Below are positions 55,897 to 63,537 of a stretch of 64,000 bases of DNA, piece by piece; within the stretch, counting starts at the first letter, position 1, and each line of letters starts with the position of its first letter. Source of the DNA: Alloalcanivorax profundimaris (GTDB lineage: Bacteria > Pseudomonadota > Gammaproteobacteria > Pseudomonadales > Alcanivoracaceae); assembly GCF_015265435.1 (NCBI RefSeq), contig NZ_JABJWH010000005.1, positions 248,001-312,000 of the forward strand, read 5' to 3'. A program made the translations under genes and the position numbers. The notes under the pieces are model-generated. The model made no database searches. It was not told the DNA's origin and was given only the letters and a program-made list of their open reading frames with translations.

Positions 55897-58261
55897 CGTC
55901 GTGCACGTCCTGGTAGCGTTCCGCGAAATGCACGGTCATGCCTTTCTTCAGGTAGTCCGGCAATTCCGTGTAATCGCGCTCGCAGGCCTTGGGCAGAATC
56001 AGCTCGCGGATGCCGGCGCGGCGCGCCGCGATCACCTTCTCGCGAATGCCGCCCACGGCCAGCACCTGGCCGGTGAGGGTGAGCTCGCCGGTCATCGCCA
56101 GCTTGCGCGGTAGACGCTTGCCGGTGGCCAGGGACACCAGGGCGGTGGCCATGGTGACGCCGGCGCTGGGGCCGTCCTTGGGCGTGGCCCCCTCGGGCAC
56201 GTGCAGGTGCACGAAGGATTCATCGAACCAGTCGGCGCTGCCGCCGAACGTGGGCAGGTGGCTGGCCACGTAGCTGTAGGCGATCTCCGCGGATTCCTTC
56301 ATCACCTCGCCGAGCTGGCCGGTCTGCTTGAAGCCGCGCTGCTGGGCGTGCACCTGGGTGGCCTCGATGGACAGGGTGGCGCCGCCCATGGCGGTCCAGG
56401 CCAGGCCGGTGACCACGCCCACGCCGCGCTGGGCTTTCTCTTTCTGGAAATAGGGCTGGCCCAGGAATTCCTCCAGATTCTTGCCGGACACGCTGATGCG
56501 CTTCTCGCCGGAAAGCAGCCGTACCGCCGCCTTGCGGATGATCTTGTTGAGCTGTTTCTCCAGGTTGCGCACGCCGGCTTCCCGGGCGTAGCCCTCCGCG
56601 ATCTGGCGCAGGGCGGAGTCGCTGATTTTCAGCTGGGCCGGTTTTACGCCGGCCCGTTCCAGGGCCCGGGGCCACAGGTGCTGCCGGGCGATGGCCACCT
56701 TTTCCTCGGTGATGTAGCCGCTCAGACGGATGGTTTCCATGCGGTCGAGCAACGGGCCGGGGATGGAATCCAGGGTGTTGGCGGTGCACACGAACAGGCA
56801 GTGGCTCAGATCCAGACGCTGGTCCAGATAGTGATCCAGGAAATCCTGGTTCTGTTCCGGGTCCAACACCTCCAGCAAGGCGGAGGCCGGGTCGCCCTGG
56901 AACGACTGGCCGAGCTTGTCGATCTCGTCGAGCATGATCACCGGGTTGGCGCTGCCGGTATCCTTGAGCGCCTGGGTGAGCTTGCCGGGCATGGCGCCGA
57001 TGTAGGTGCGCCGGTGGCCCTTGATCTCCGCCTCGTCGCGCATGCCGCCCAGGCTGAGCCGGTAGAACTCGCGGCCCAGGGCCTCGGCGATGGAGCGGCC
57101 GATGCTGCTCTTGCCGACGCCGGGCGGGCCCACCAGCAGCAGGATGGAACCCTTCACCTCGCCGCGCATGGCGCCCACGGCGAGAAACTCGATGATGCGA
57201 TCCTTCACGTCGGTGAGGCCGCTGTGGTGTTCCTCCAGCACGTCGCGGGCGTGCTCCAGGTTCAGGTTGTCGTCGGAGTAGACGCCCCAGGGCACGCTGG
57301 TGAGCCAGTCCAGGTAATTGCGCGTCACCGCGTATTCCGGCGAACCGGATTCCAGCACGCTGAACTTGCGCAGCTCTTCCTCGAAGCGTTTCTTCACCGG
57401 CTCCGGCGGGGACAGCGCCTCCATGCGCTCGCGGAATTCATCGGCGTCGGCGGTGCGGTCGTCCTTTTCCAGGCCCAGCTCGCGCTGGATCACCTTGAGC
57501 TGTTCCTTGAGGAAGAATTCCCGCTGGTGCTTGGAGATCTTCTCGTTGACCTCCTCGCGCAACTGATTCTGCAGCCGCGCCACTTCCACTTCCTTCTTCA
57601 CCAGGGTGAGCACCCGCTCCATGCGCGCGCGTAGCGGCACGGTCTCCAGGATTTCCTGCAGCTCATCGCCGCTGGCGCTGGTCAGGGAGGCGGCGAAGTC
57701 GGTGAGCGGCGACGGGTCCCGGGGCGAGAAGTTCTGCAGATAGTGCTTGAGCCCCTCGTTGTAGAGCGGGTTGAGCGGCAGCAGCTCCTTGATGGTATTG
57801 ATGATCGCCATGGCGTAGGCGCGCAGGCCCTCGTCCAGCTCGTCACGGGGTTCCGGGTAGCTGACCTCCGCCATGAACGGGCGCTTGCGGCTCAGGAAAC
57901 CTTCCACGCGGAAGCGCGCCAGGCCCTGGGCCACCACCTGAAGCTGGTTGTCCTCGCCGTTCACGGCGTGGATCTTCACCAGGCAACCGTACTGGGGAAA
58001 CTGGTCCGGCTCCACTTCGTCCGGGTCGCGGTCGCCTACGTACACCAGGCCCAGGGCGTGGTGCGGGGTCTGGCCGACCCGCTCCAGGGTGGCGCGCCAC
58101 TGTTCGGCGTCGAGCAGCAGCGGCTGCACCAGGCCCGGCATGAAGGGGCGCTCGCGTACCGGAATCAGATAGACCCGTTGCGGCAGGGTTTGATCGGGGA
58201 GGGCGAGGGCGCCTTGCGGCGTACCCTGTTCGACGGTGGTCTGATTATCGTCCTGACTCAT
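55880..58261 (-). CDS. second Lon protease, AsrA-like paralogue
   Basis: A 793-residue AAA+ protease distinct from the lon at 21465. It has the LON N-domain in divergent form (YLIPVRERPFMPGLVQPLLL), Walker A GPPGVGKSS, Walker B IMLDEIDKL, the dyad serine in DGPSAGVTM and lysine in GGIREKVIAARRAG. Its beginning resembles the AsrA protein of P. aeruginosa, a stress-induced second Lon. A sigma-32-like promoter at 58306-58333 and a MITE-like repeat lie upstream. rluA overlaps its 3' end. Confidence 0.93.
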   Translation of the reverse strand: MSQDDNQTTVEQGTPQGALALPDQTLPQRVYLIPVRERPFMPGLVQPLLLDAEQWRATLERVGQTPHHALGLVYVGDRDPDEVEPDQFPQYGCLVKIHAVNGEDNQLQVVAQGLARFRVEGFLSRKRPFMAEVSYPEPRDELDEGLRAYAMAIINTIKELLPLNPLYNEGLKHYLQNFSPRDPSPLTDFAASLTSASGDELQEILETVPLRARMERVLTLVKKEVEVARLQNQLREEVNEKISKHQREFFLKEQLKVIQRELGLEKDDRTADADEFRERMEALSPPEPVKKRFEEELRKFSVLESGSPEYAVTRNYLDWLTSVPWGVYSDDNLNLEHARDVLEEHHSGLTDVKDRIIEFLAVGAMRGEVKGSILLLVGPPGVGKSSIGRSIAEALGREFYRLSLGGMRDEAEIKGHRRTYIGAMPGKLTQALKDTGSANPVIMLDEIDKLGQSFQGDPASALLEVLDPEQNQDFLDHYLDQRLDLSHCLFVCTANTLDSIPGPLLDRMETIRLSGYITEEKVAIARQHLWPRALERAGVKPAQLKISDSALRQIAEGYAREAGVRNLEKQLNKIIRKAAVRLLSGEKRISVSGKNLEEFLGQPYFQKEKAQRGVGVVTGLAWTAMGGATLSIEATQVHAQQRGFKQTGQLGEVMKESAEIAYSYVASHLPTFGGSADWFDESFVHLHVPEGATPKDGPSAGVTMATALVSLATGKRLPRKLAMTGELTLTGQVLAVGGIREKVIAARRAGIRELILPKACERDYTELPDYLKKGMTVHFAERYQDVHDVVWGR

Positions 58262-58305
58262 TGAATCGACTCGCTGACAAGCATCACGGAAAACGAATGC
58301 TCAAA

Positions 58306-58333
58306 AGATGGCGCCGCCCCACGGGTTTTCAAT
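58306..58333 (-). promoter_or_regulatory. sigma-32-like promoter of the second lon
   Basis: On the minus strand ATTGAAA (58333-58327) matches the heat-shock -35 at 6 of 7 positions, and CGCCATCT (58313-58306) matches CCCCATNT closely, with a 13-base spacer. The start site would be near 58299, 38 bases before the ATG. Confidence 0.6.
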
Positions 58334-58365
58334 GGCTCATCGTGCCCGAACCCTCCATCCGGGCC

Positions 58366-58474
58366 GCTTCTCGGTGTGGGCCCCTTTCCGGGAACGCCGT
58401 GAACCCATCCCTGGGGGCTCCCGGTCAAACATCCTGTTTGACAGGGTCCCGGAAAGGGGCCCACACCGAGAAGC
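58366..58474. repeat. MITE-like hairpin with perfect 28-bp terminal inverted repeats
   Basis: The arms at 58366-58393 and 58447-58474 are exact inverted copies; the outer bases are GCTTCTCGGTGTGGG and its complement. The centre holds a second perfect hairpin, GTCAAACA/TGTTTGAC (58424-58442). The element lies 33 bases upstream of the second lon's sigma-32-like -35 box. No coding capacity. Non-autonomous transposon or a regulatory RNA element are both possible. Confidence 0.85.
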
Positions 58475-58516
58475 TCCGAGGTAGCGTCACGCGCGGCTCC
58501 CTAGCTTCCGGGCGTG

Positions 58517-58536
58517 GTAGGAGCGACTTCAGTCGC
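58517..58536. repeat. single REP copy overlapping a gene end
   Basis: GTAGGAGCGACTTCAGTCGC is a REP variant. Its interior supplies the TGA stop (58529-58531) and the last codons of the minus-strand methyltransferase gene. Confidence 0.75.
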
Positions 58537-59194
58537 TTTCGACGATCAGCAGGTCGGCGCTCAGCGAGCGGGGTGTTTGCGTGCGGCGCTCCACCACCCG
58601 GGCGTTGAAGCGCGCTTCGCAGCGTTCCGCCAGTTCATAGAAGGGGGAACGGCCCGGGTCGGCGATGATCACCCGCTTCACGCCCTGGCCCAGGGCACGG
58701 CGGATCAGGTTGAACAGCACCGGAGTGAGTTCGTCCCAGAAACAGATGTCGGCGCCGGTGATCACGTCCACGCCATTCAGGCGTTGCTTGGTAAGGCGCT
58801 CGAAGCGGCAGCGCAGGGTCTCCACCTCCACCTTGTTGATGGCCGCGTGCAGGGCCAGGTAGGGGAACACATCGGCGTCCGCGTCCACGGCGGTGACCCG
58901 GCAGCCGAGCCGCTTGGCGGCGAAGATCGCCAGCGGGCCCCAGCCGCAGCCGATGTCCATGAGGTGGCTGCCCGGGCCGATCTCGCCGGCCCGTTGGCGG
59001 CGGGTCAGTTCGTCCATGATCAGGAAGCTGGAGTTCCACACCTTGTTGCCGTGGATGGACGGCTCATGCTCGCGCTTGAGACGGCGCACCGCTCGGTGGC
59101 CGCTGCGCAGCAGGGTCAGGCCCCGGGTCTGGACGGTGTGGGGTTCGCCGCGGCGGATGCGCGGAATCTCGATCTCGGAAGGGTCTTGGGTCAT
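58529..59194 (-). CDS. class I SAM-dependent methyltransferase
   Basis: A 221-residue protein with SAM motif I LMDIGCGWGPLAIFAAKRLG, an acidic motif II (VTAVDADADVFPYL) and GADICFWDELTPVLFNL. The VWNSSFLIMDEL entry resembles the METTL/Methyltransf_16 protein-lysine methyltransferase type; the target is unknown. Its last residues (VESD) and stop fall in a REP copy, which suggests that the repeat inserted at or replaced the original 3' end. It stands 52 bases after the lipoprotein hydrolase gene. Confidence 0.85.
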   Translation of the reverse strand: MTQDPSEIEIPRIRRGEPHTVQTRGLTLLRSGHRAVRRLKREHEPSIHGNKVWNSSFLIMDELTRRQRAGEIGPGSHLMDIGCGWGPLAIFAAKRLGCRVTAVDADADVFPYLALHAAINKVEVETLRCRFERLTKQRLNGVDVITGADICFWDELTPVLFNLIRRALGQGVKRVIIADPGRSPFYELAERCEARFNARVVERRTQTPRSLSADLLIVESD

Positions 59195-59246
59195 GGAAGC
59201 CGGCGCCTTGGAAAAGCAACGACATTAAGGGCGCCGGCGTCGGGGA

Positions 59247-60191
59247 TCAAGGCTGGACGTCGTTCCAGAAACCGCGAAAGGCGGCGGCGCTTTCTTCCGG
59301 CGCTTCCGCCATGGGTACATGGCCGACCCCGTCCAGCACCACCGCCCGGCTGTTGGGCAGCTCCTGCTGGAAGCGTTTGACGTTGTCCAGGCTGAGCAGA
59401 CGGTCCTCGCGCCCCCACAGGATCAGGGTCGGTGTTTTGATTTCCGGCAGCACGCCACGGCCCATGAGCCGCATGGCCGGGTCCAGATTGATGTCCCGCC
59501 AGACCTTTTCCGCCACGTCCGCGTTGGCGGCTTTTTCCTCGCCCATCAGCGTGATGGCGAAATCCGGAATGCCGACGGAGCGCTCCGAGGCCCAGTCCAG
59601 GGTGGTGTGGAATTGCTCGGCGCTGTGCGGGATCAGCGGGTTGCCCTCGGATTGTTCCAGGAAATTGAGAAACTCGGCGGTCTGCAGGGTGAGCCCGGCG
59701 GAGTCCACCAGCCCCAGGGACAGCAGCCGGTCCGGCTGGCGGCGGGCCATCTCGATGGCGATGGCGCCGCCCATGGAGTTGCCGGCCACGTGGAAACGAT
59801 CCACGTCCAGGGTGTCGAGCAGGGTGAACAGCCGCTCCGCCTGGGTGCTGATGTCGTAGTCCATGTCGGTGGTGCGCGGCGTGGTCTGGCCGTGGCCGGG
59901 CAGGTCCGGCACCACCAAGTAGTAGTCGCCTTCCACTTCATTGGCGAAGTGCACCCAGTTGCGGGCGTCGGCGCCGAAACCGTGGATCAGCACCACCACC
60001 GGCGCGTCCCGATCTCCATCGCTGGTGAGCACATGCCAGTTCAGCCCGTCCTCGGTCTCCACGCGCCGGTCGTCCAGGCCAGCGCGCCATTTCTCGAACG
60101 CCATGCCCTGGTCGTAGGCCCAGTGCCGGGTGGTGTCGCAGCCGCCCAACAGGGCCAGAAGGCCGACCAGCAAAATCGTGCGTAACGCCAT
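59247..60191 (-). CDS. alpha/beta hydrolase, lipoprotein
   Basis: A 314-residue hydrolase with the lipobox LLGGC (C18) placing it on a periplasmic-facing membrane. Oxyanion motif HGFGADARNW, nucleophile S139 (GNSMGG), acid in LWGREDRLL and His in DGVGHVPMAEAP. The pattern is like esterases/lipases of the meta-cleavage-product hydrolase branch; substrate is unknown. It precedes the methyltransferase on the same strand. Confidence 0.88.
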   Translation of the reverse strand: MALRTILLVGLLALLGGCDTTRHWAYDQGMAFEKWRAGLDDRRVETEDGLNWHVLTSDGDRDAPVVVLIHGFGADARNWVHFANEVEGDYYLVVPDLPGHGQTTPRTTDMDYDISTQAERLFTLLDTLDVDRFHVAGNSMGGAIAIEMARRQPDRLLSLGLVDSAGLTLQTAEFLNFLEQSEGNPLIPHSAEQFHTTLDWASERSVGIPDFAITLMGEEKAANADVAEKVWRDINLDPAMRLMGRGVLPEIKTPTLILWGREDRLLSLDNVKRFQQELPNSRAVVLDGVGHVPMAEAPEESAAAFRGFWNDVQP

Positions 60192-60306
60192 GGAATTCTC
60201 CCTTTGTTATCCGGTTGGGTCTTCCTTGGGGGAAAGGTCAGCGTAGTTGATTGGCGTGGCGCTGGGCAGCGCTGGAAAGGTCAAAATGCGTAAAGCCTGA
60301 ACGGCG

Positions 60307-61176
60307 CTAGCGGGTCTTCAGGTTCCAGATGCCGGCGCCGATGATCAGCAGGGTGCCGATCACCGTGGTTAGCATCAGGGTCTCGCCCCAGAACACCCAG
60401 CCCAGCAGCGCCGCCCACACCACCGCGGAGTAGTTGTAGACGCCCACCTGGCCCGGGCGGGCGATCTGGTAGGCGGTGGTCATGGCGAACTGCCCGCCGA
60501 TGGCCACGGCGCCGATGCCGAGCATCCACAGTGCCTCCTCGGCGCTGGGCCACTGGCGCACACGCAGCAGCAGCAGGGCGGAGAACAGGGTGGCGAACAG
60601 GGAGAAATAAAACACCACCCGGTGCGGCGGCTCGCTGGCGGCCATGCGGCGGATGCTCACCTTGGCGATGCTCATGATCATGGCGCCGGCCAGGGCCACC
60701 AGCATCACCGGGTCCACGGCGCCCCGGTCCGCCTGCAGGATCACGCCCACGCCGACGAAACCGATCAGGATCGCCAGCCAGGTGTGGCCGCTGATACGGT
60801 CGCCCAGCCACAGCCAGGCCACCAGGGGCAGGAAGAAGGGCACCGTCATCTTCACCAGCACCGCTTCCGCCAGGGGGATGTGGGCGATGGTGTAGAAGAA
60901 GCAGAACATGGCGGACACGCCGGTGAAGCCGCGAATGAAATGCAGGCCCAGATGCCCGGTGCGCAGATCGCGGATGCCGCCGCTGGCCACCAGGATCGGC
61001 AGCAGCACCGTGAGCCCGAGCAGGTTGCGGCCGAACACGATCACCTCCACCGGCATGGTGTCGGAGAGATGCTTGATCATCGCCGCCATCACCGCCAGCA
61101 AACCCTCGCCGAGCACCAGCAGCAGGGCGCCCTTGATCGGGCGGTCGGCGGCGCCATCGGCACTCCTGGCACTCAC
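60307..61176 (-). CDS. EamA/DMT family transporter
   Basis: About 289 residues with ten membrane helices in two EamA repeats (the first includes RNLLGLTVLLPILVASGG and HFIRGFTGVSAMFCFFYTIAHIPLAEAVLVKMTVPFFLPLVAW). It likely exports metabolites or amino acids. The start is uncertain. GTG at 61176 lies in a GTGA overlap with the stop of a 19-codon upstream frame that has the only good ribosome site. An in-frame GTG at 61236 would give 309 residues but is too close to that site. The frame remains open further upstream without homology. Confidence 0.85.
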   Translation of the reverse strand: MSARSADGAADRPIKGALLLVLGEGLLAVMAAMIKHLSDTMPVEVIVFGRNLLGLTVLLPILVASGGIRDLRTGHLGLHFIRGFTGVSAMFCFFYTIAHIPLAEAVLVKMTVPFFLPLVAWLWLGDRISGHTWLAILIGFVGVGVILQADRGAVDPVMLVALAGAMIMSIAKVSIRRMAASEPPHRVVFYFSLFATLFSALLLLRVRQWPSAEEALWMLGIGAVAIGGQFAMTTAYQIARPGQVGVYNYSAVVWAALLGWVFWGETLMLTTVIGTLLIIGAGIWNLKTR

Positions 61177-61232
61177 GGGGCCCGCTGGCCTTTGCCGGAA
61201 AACTGCGGGAGGATGCGTTCTTGCGTGCTCAT
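61173..61232 (-). CDS. possible 19-residue leader peptide upstream of the EamA gene
   Basis: ATG at 61232 has GAGG six bases upstream and opens a 19-codon frame ending in TGA at 61175-61173. That stop overlaps the GTG of the EamA frame (GTGA). This would give translational coupling. Alternatively a frameshift may have split a single N-terminus. No known leader peptide is recognised. Confidence 0.4.
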   Translation of the reverse strand: MSTQERILPQFSGKGQRAP

Positions 61233-61302
61233 GCACTACCTCGAATGACGGGGGCGGCATTCTACCCCCGGCACGCCGCCCTGACCATGGAGGCCATCCG
61301 CC

Positions 61303-61812
61303 ATGCGCTGTTTCATCGGCATTCCGGTGCCCGCCGACCCGGGCCAGGCCCTGCGCGACCGGCCGTGGCCGGAGGGCGCCCGGGCGGTGCCGGCGGCGGA
61401 CCTGCATCTGACCCTGGCGTTTCTCGGCGAACGGTCCCACGGCTGGGCGCGATCGCTGTGGCCGGCCCTGGCCGCCATCGCCGCCGCCACGCCGGCCTTC
61501 GACCTGACGCTGCCAGCGGTGGACGTGTTCCCCCGCGCCGGCGGCCGCATCCTGGCCGCCCGGGCGGAACGAGCGCCACGCCTGCTGGCCTTGCACGGGT
61601 CGATATGGCGGGTGCTGCAAGACGCGGGCGTGGAGGCGGAGACACGTCGCTTCCTGCCCCACGTGACCCTGGCACGGCTGCCGGCGCCGGCGGAATCCAA
61701 CCCGGTGCCGGGCCCCTGGACCCTGCCGGTGCGGGAGTTGATGTTCTACCAAAGCCCGCCGGAACAGGACGGCTACCGGGCTCTGGCGCGCTGGCCGATC
61801 GGAAAGGATTGA
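61303..61812 (+). CDS. thpR: RNA 2',3'-cyclic phosphodiesterase ThpR
   Basis: A 169-residue 2H phosphoesterase. The two HxTx motifs are H35-T37 (LHLTLAF) and H120-T122 (LPHVTLAR). Starts with MRCFIGIPVP as is usual. It hydrolyses RNA 2',3'-cyclic phosphates; its physiological role is unclear. It is divergent from the EamA gene and convergent with pntB across a shared terminator hairpin. Confidence 0.93.
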   Translation: MRCFIGIPVPADPGQALRDRPWPEGARAVPAADLHLTLAFLGERSHGWARSLWPALAAIAAATPAFDLTLPAVDVFPRAGGRILAARAERAPRLLALHGSIWRVLQDAGVEAETRRFLPHVTLARLPAPAESNPVPGPWTLPVRELMFYQSPPEQDGYRALARWPIGKD

Positions 61813-61823
61813 AGGGGCGCAAC

Positions 61824-61852
61824 AAAAAAAGCCCGGCGCGAGGCCGGGCTTT
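61824..61852 (-). terminator. Rho-independent terminator of pntB
   Basis: Arms AGCCCGGC (61830-61837) and GCCGGGCT (61843-61850) with loop GCGAG; on the minus strand the hairpin is followed by a seven-T run. The hairpin is identical in stem and loop to the one after acnB. Confidence 0.92.
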
Positions 61853-61875
61853 CCAGGGTCGGGTGATCGCGGCGA

Positions 61876-63258
61876 TCAGCCTTCCTTGAGGGCGGTGGTG
61901 ATGTCCACCACGGCGCCCTTGCCGTCGCCGAACAACATCAGGGTGTTGTCCTTGGCGAACAGCGGGTTGGGCAAGCCGGCGAAGCCCGGGCTCAGGGAGC
62001 GCTTCACCACCACCACGGTCTTGGCCTTGTCCACGTTGAGGATCGGCATGCCGTAAATCGGGCTGCCTTTGTCCTCGCGGGCCAGCGGGTTGGTCACGTC
62101 GTTGGCGCCCAGCACGATGGCCACGTCGGTCTGCTCGAAGGTCGGGTTGATGGTGTCCATGTCCTTGAGCTTGTCGTAGGGCACTTCCGCTTCCGCCAGC
62201 AGCACGTTCATGTGACCGGGCATGCGGCCCGCCACCGGGTGAATCGCGTACTCCACCTCGCCGCCGTGGGACTCGATGGTATCGGCCAGCTCGCGCACCG
62301 CGTGCTGGGCCTGCGCCATGGCCAGACCAAAGCCGGGCACGATCACCACGCGCTGGGCGGTTTCCAGCACCATGGCCACTTCCTCGGCGGAGGTGGACTT
62401 GATCTTGCCTTCGTACACCTCGTCCTGATCCATGGCCTCGCCGGCTTCCGCCATCACGCCGAACAGCACGTTGGTGAGGGAGCGGTTCATGGCCTTGCAC
62501 ATGATCTGCGTAAGGATCAGACCGGAGGCGCCCACCAGGGAGCCGGTGACGATCAGGGCGCTGTTGCCCATCACGAAACCGGCGGCGGACGCGGCGATAC
62601 CGGAGTAGGAGTTGAGCAGCGCGATCACCACCGGCATGTCGGCGCCGCCAATCGGCAGCACCAGCAGCACGCCGAGAATGGCGGCGGCGATGGCCAGCGC
62701 CCAGAACACGAGCGGCGTGCCCGGGTTCATCACCAGGTAACCGATGGCCACCAGGGAGCCGATCAGGAGCAGCGCGTTGACTAGCTTCATGCCGGGGAAA
62801 CCCATCGGTTTGCCGCCGATCAGTTCCTGCAGCTTGGCGAACGCCACGAAGGAGCCGGTCAGGGTGACGGCGCCGATCAGCACCGCCGCGCCGGTGGCGA
62901 TGATGCCCACCATGTCCGGGTGCCCGCCGCGGAAGAACTCCGCCGCCGCCACGGCGAAGGACGCGCCGCCGCCGAAGCCGTTGAGCAGGGCCACCAGCTG
63001 GGGCATGGCGGTCATCTGTACTTTCTTGGCCAGGATGGCGCCGATCACGCCGCCGACGATGACGCCGGCGATGATGATTTCATAGGTGACGATGTCGCGG
63101 TGCAGCAGGGTGACCACGCAGGCCACGCCCATGCCGGCGGCGGCCAGCATGTTGCCGCGCACGGCGGTCTTCGGCTTGGTCAGGCCCTTGATGCCAAGAA
63201 CGAAGAGTACGGCCGAGATCAGATAGGCGATATCAATCCAGTTATCGGAAATCTGCAT
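61876..63258 (-). CDS. pntB: NAD(P) transhydrogenase subunit beta
   Basis: A 460-residue membrane subunit. About nine helices occupy the first 270 residues, followed by the NADP(H)-binding domain III (VIVPGFGLAMAQAQHAVRE, IHPVAGRMPGHMNVLLAEA, VLGANDVTNP). It couples hydride transfer from NADH to NADP+ with proton flow across the inner membrane. It ends the three-gene pnt operon and has a strong terminator. Confidence 0.96.
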   Translation of the reverse strand: MQISDNWIDIAYLISAVLFVLGIKGLTKPKTAVRGNMLAAAGMGVACVVTLLHRDIVTYEIIIAGVIVGGVIGAILAKKVQMTAMPQLVALLNGFGGGASFAVAAAEFFRGGHPDMVGIIATGAAVLIGAVTLTGSFVAFAKLQELIGGKPMGFPGMKLVNALLLIGSLVAIGYLVMNPGTPLVFWALAIAAAILGVLLVLPIGGADMPVVIALLNSYSGIAASAAGFVMGNSALIVTGSLVGASGLILTQIMCKAMNRSLTNVLFGVMAEAGEAMDQDEVYEGKIKSTSAEEVAMVLETAQRVVIVPGFGLAMAQAQHAVRELADTIESHGGEVEYAIHPVAGRMPGHMNVLLAEAEVPYDKLKDMDTINPTFEQTDVAIVLGANDVTNPLAREDKGSPIYGMPILNVDKAKTVVVVKRSLSPGFAGLPNPLFAKDNTLMLFGDGKGAVVDITTALKEG

Positions 63259-63261
63259 GGG

Positions 63262-63537
63262 TTACTTCCTCTTGAACATCGCGAGCATGCGATTGGTGAC
63301 CATGAAGCCGCCAATCACGTTGATGGTCGCCAGCACCACGGCAATGAAGCCGAGCACGTTGATCAGCAGACCGGCGTCGGAGCCGGCGGCGATCAGGGCG
63401 CCCACCAGGGTAATGCCGGAGATCGCGTTGGAGCCGGACATCAAGGGGGTGTGCAGGGTCGGCGGTACCTTGGTGATCAGTTCCACACCGAGGAAAATCG
63501 CCAGTACAAAGAGGGTAAGCTGTGCCACGAAGTCCAT
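63262..63537 (-). CDS. pntAB: NAD(P) transhydrogenase subunit alpha part 2 (membrane)
   Basis: A 91-residue protein with three to four helices, matching the membrane part of the alpha subunit as a separate chain (ELITKVPPTLHTPLMSGSNAISGITLVGAL). The split alpha is usual in Rhodospirillum and Pseudomonas-type organisms. Its ATG shares one base with the TAA stop of the preceding gene, and pntB begins 3 bases after its own stop. Confidence 0.94.
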   Translation of the reverse strand: MDFVAQLTLFVLAIFLGVELITKVPPTLHTPLMSGSNAISGITLVGALIAAGSDAGLLINVLGFIAVVLATINVIGGFMVTNRMLAMFKRK

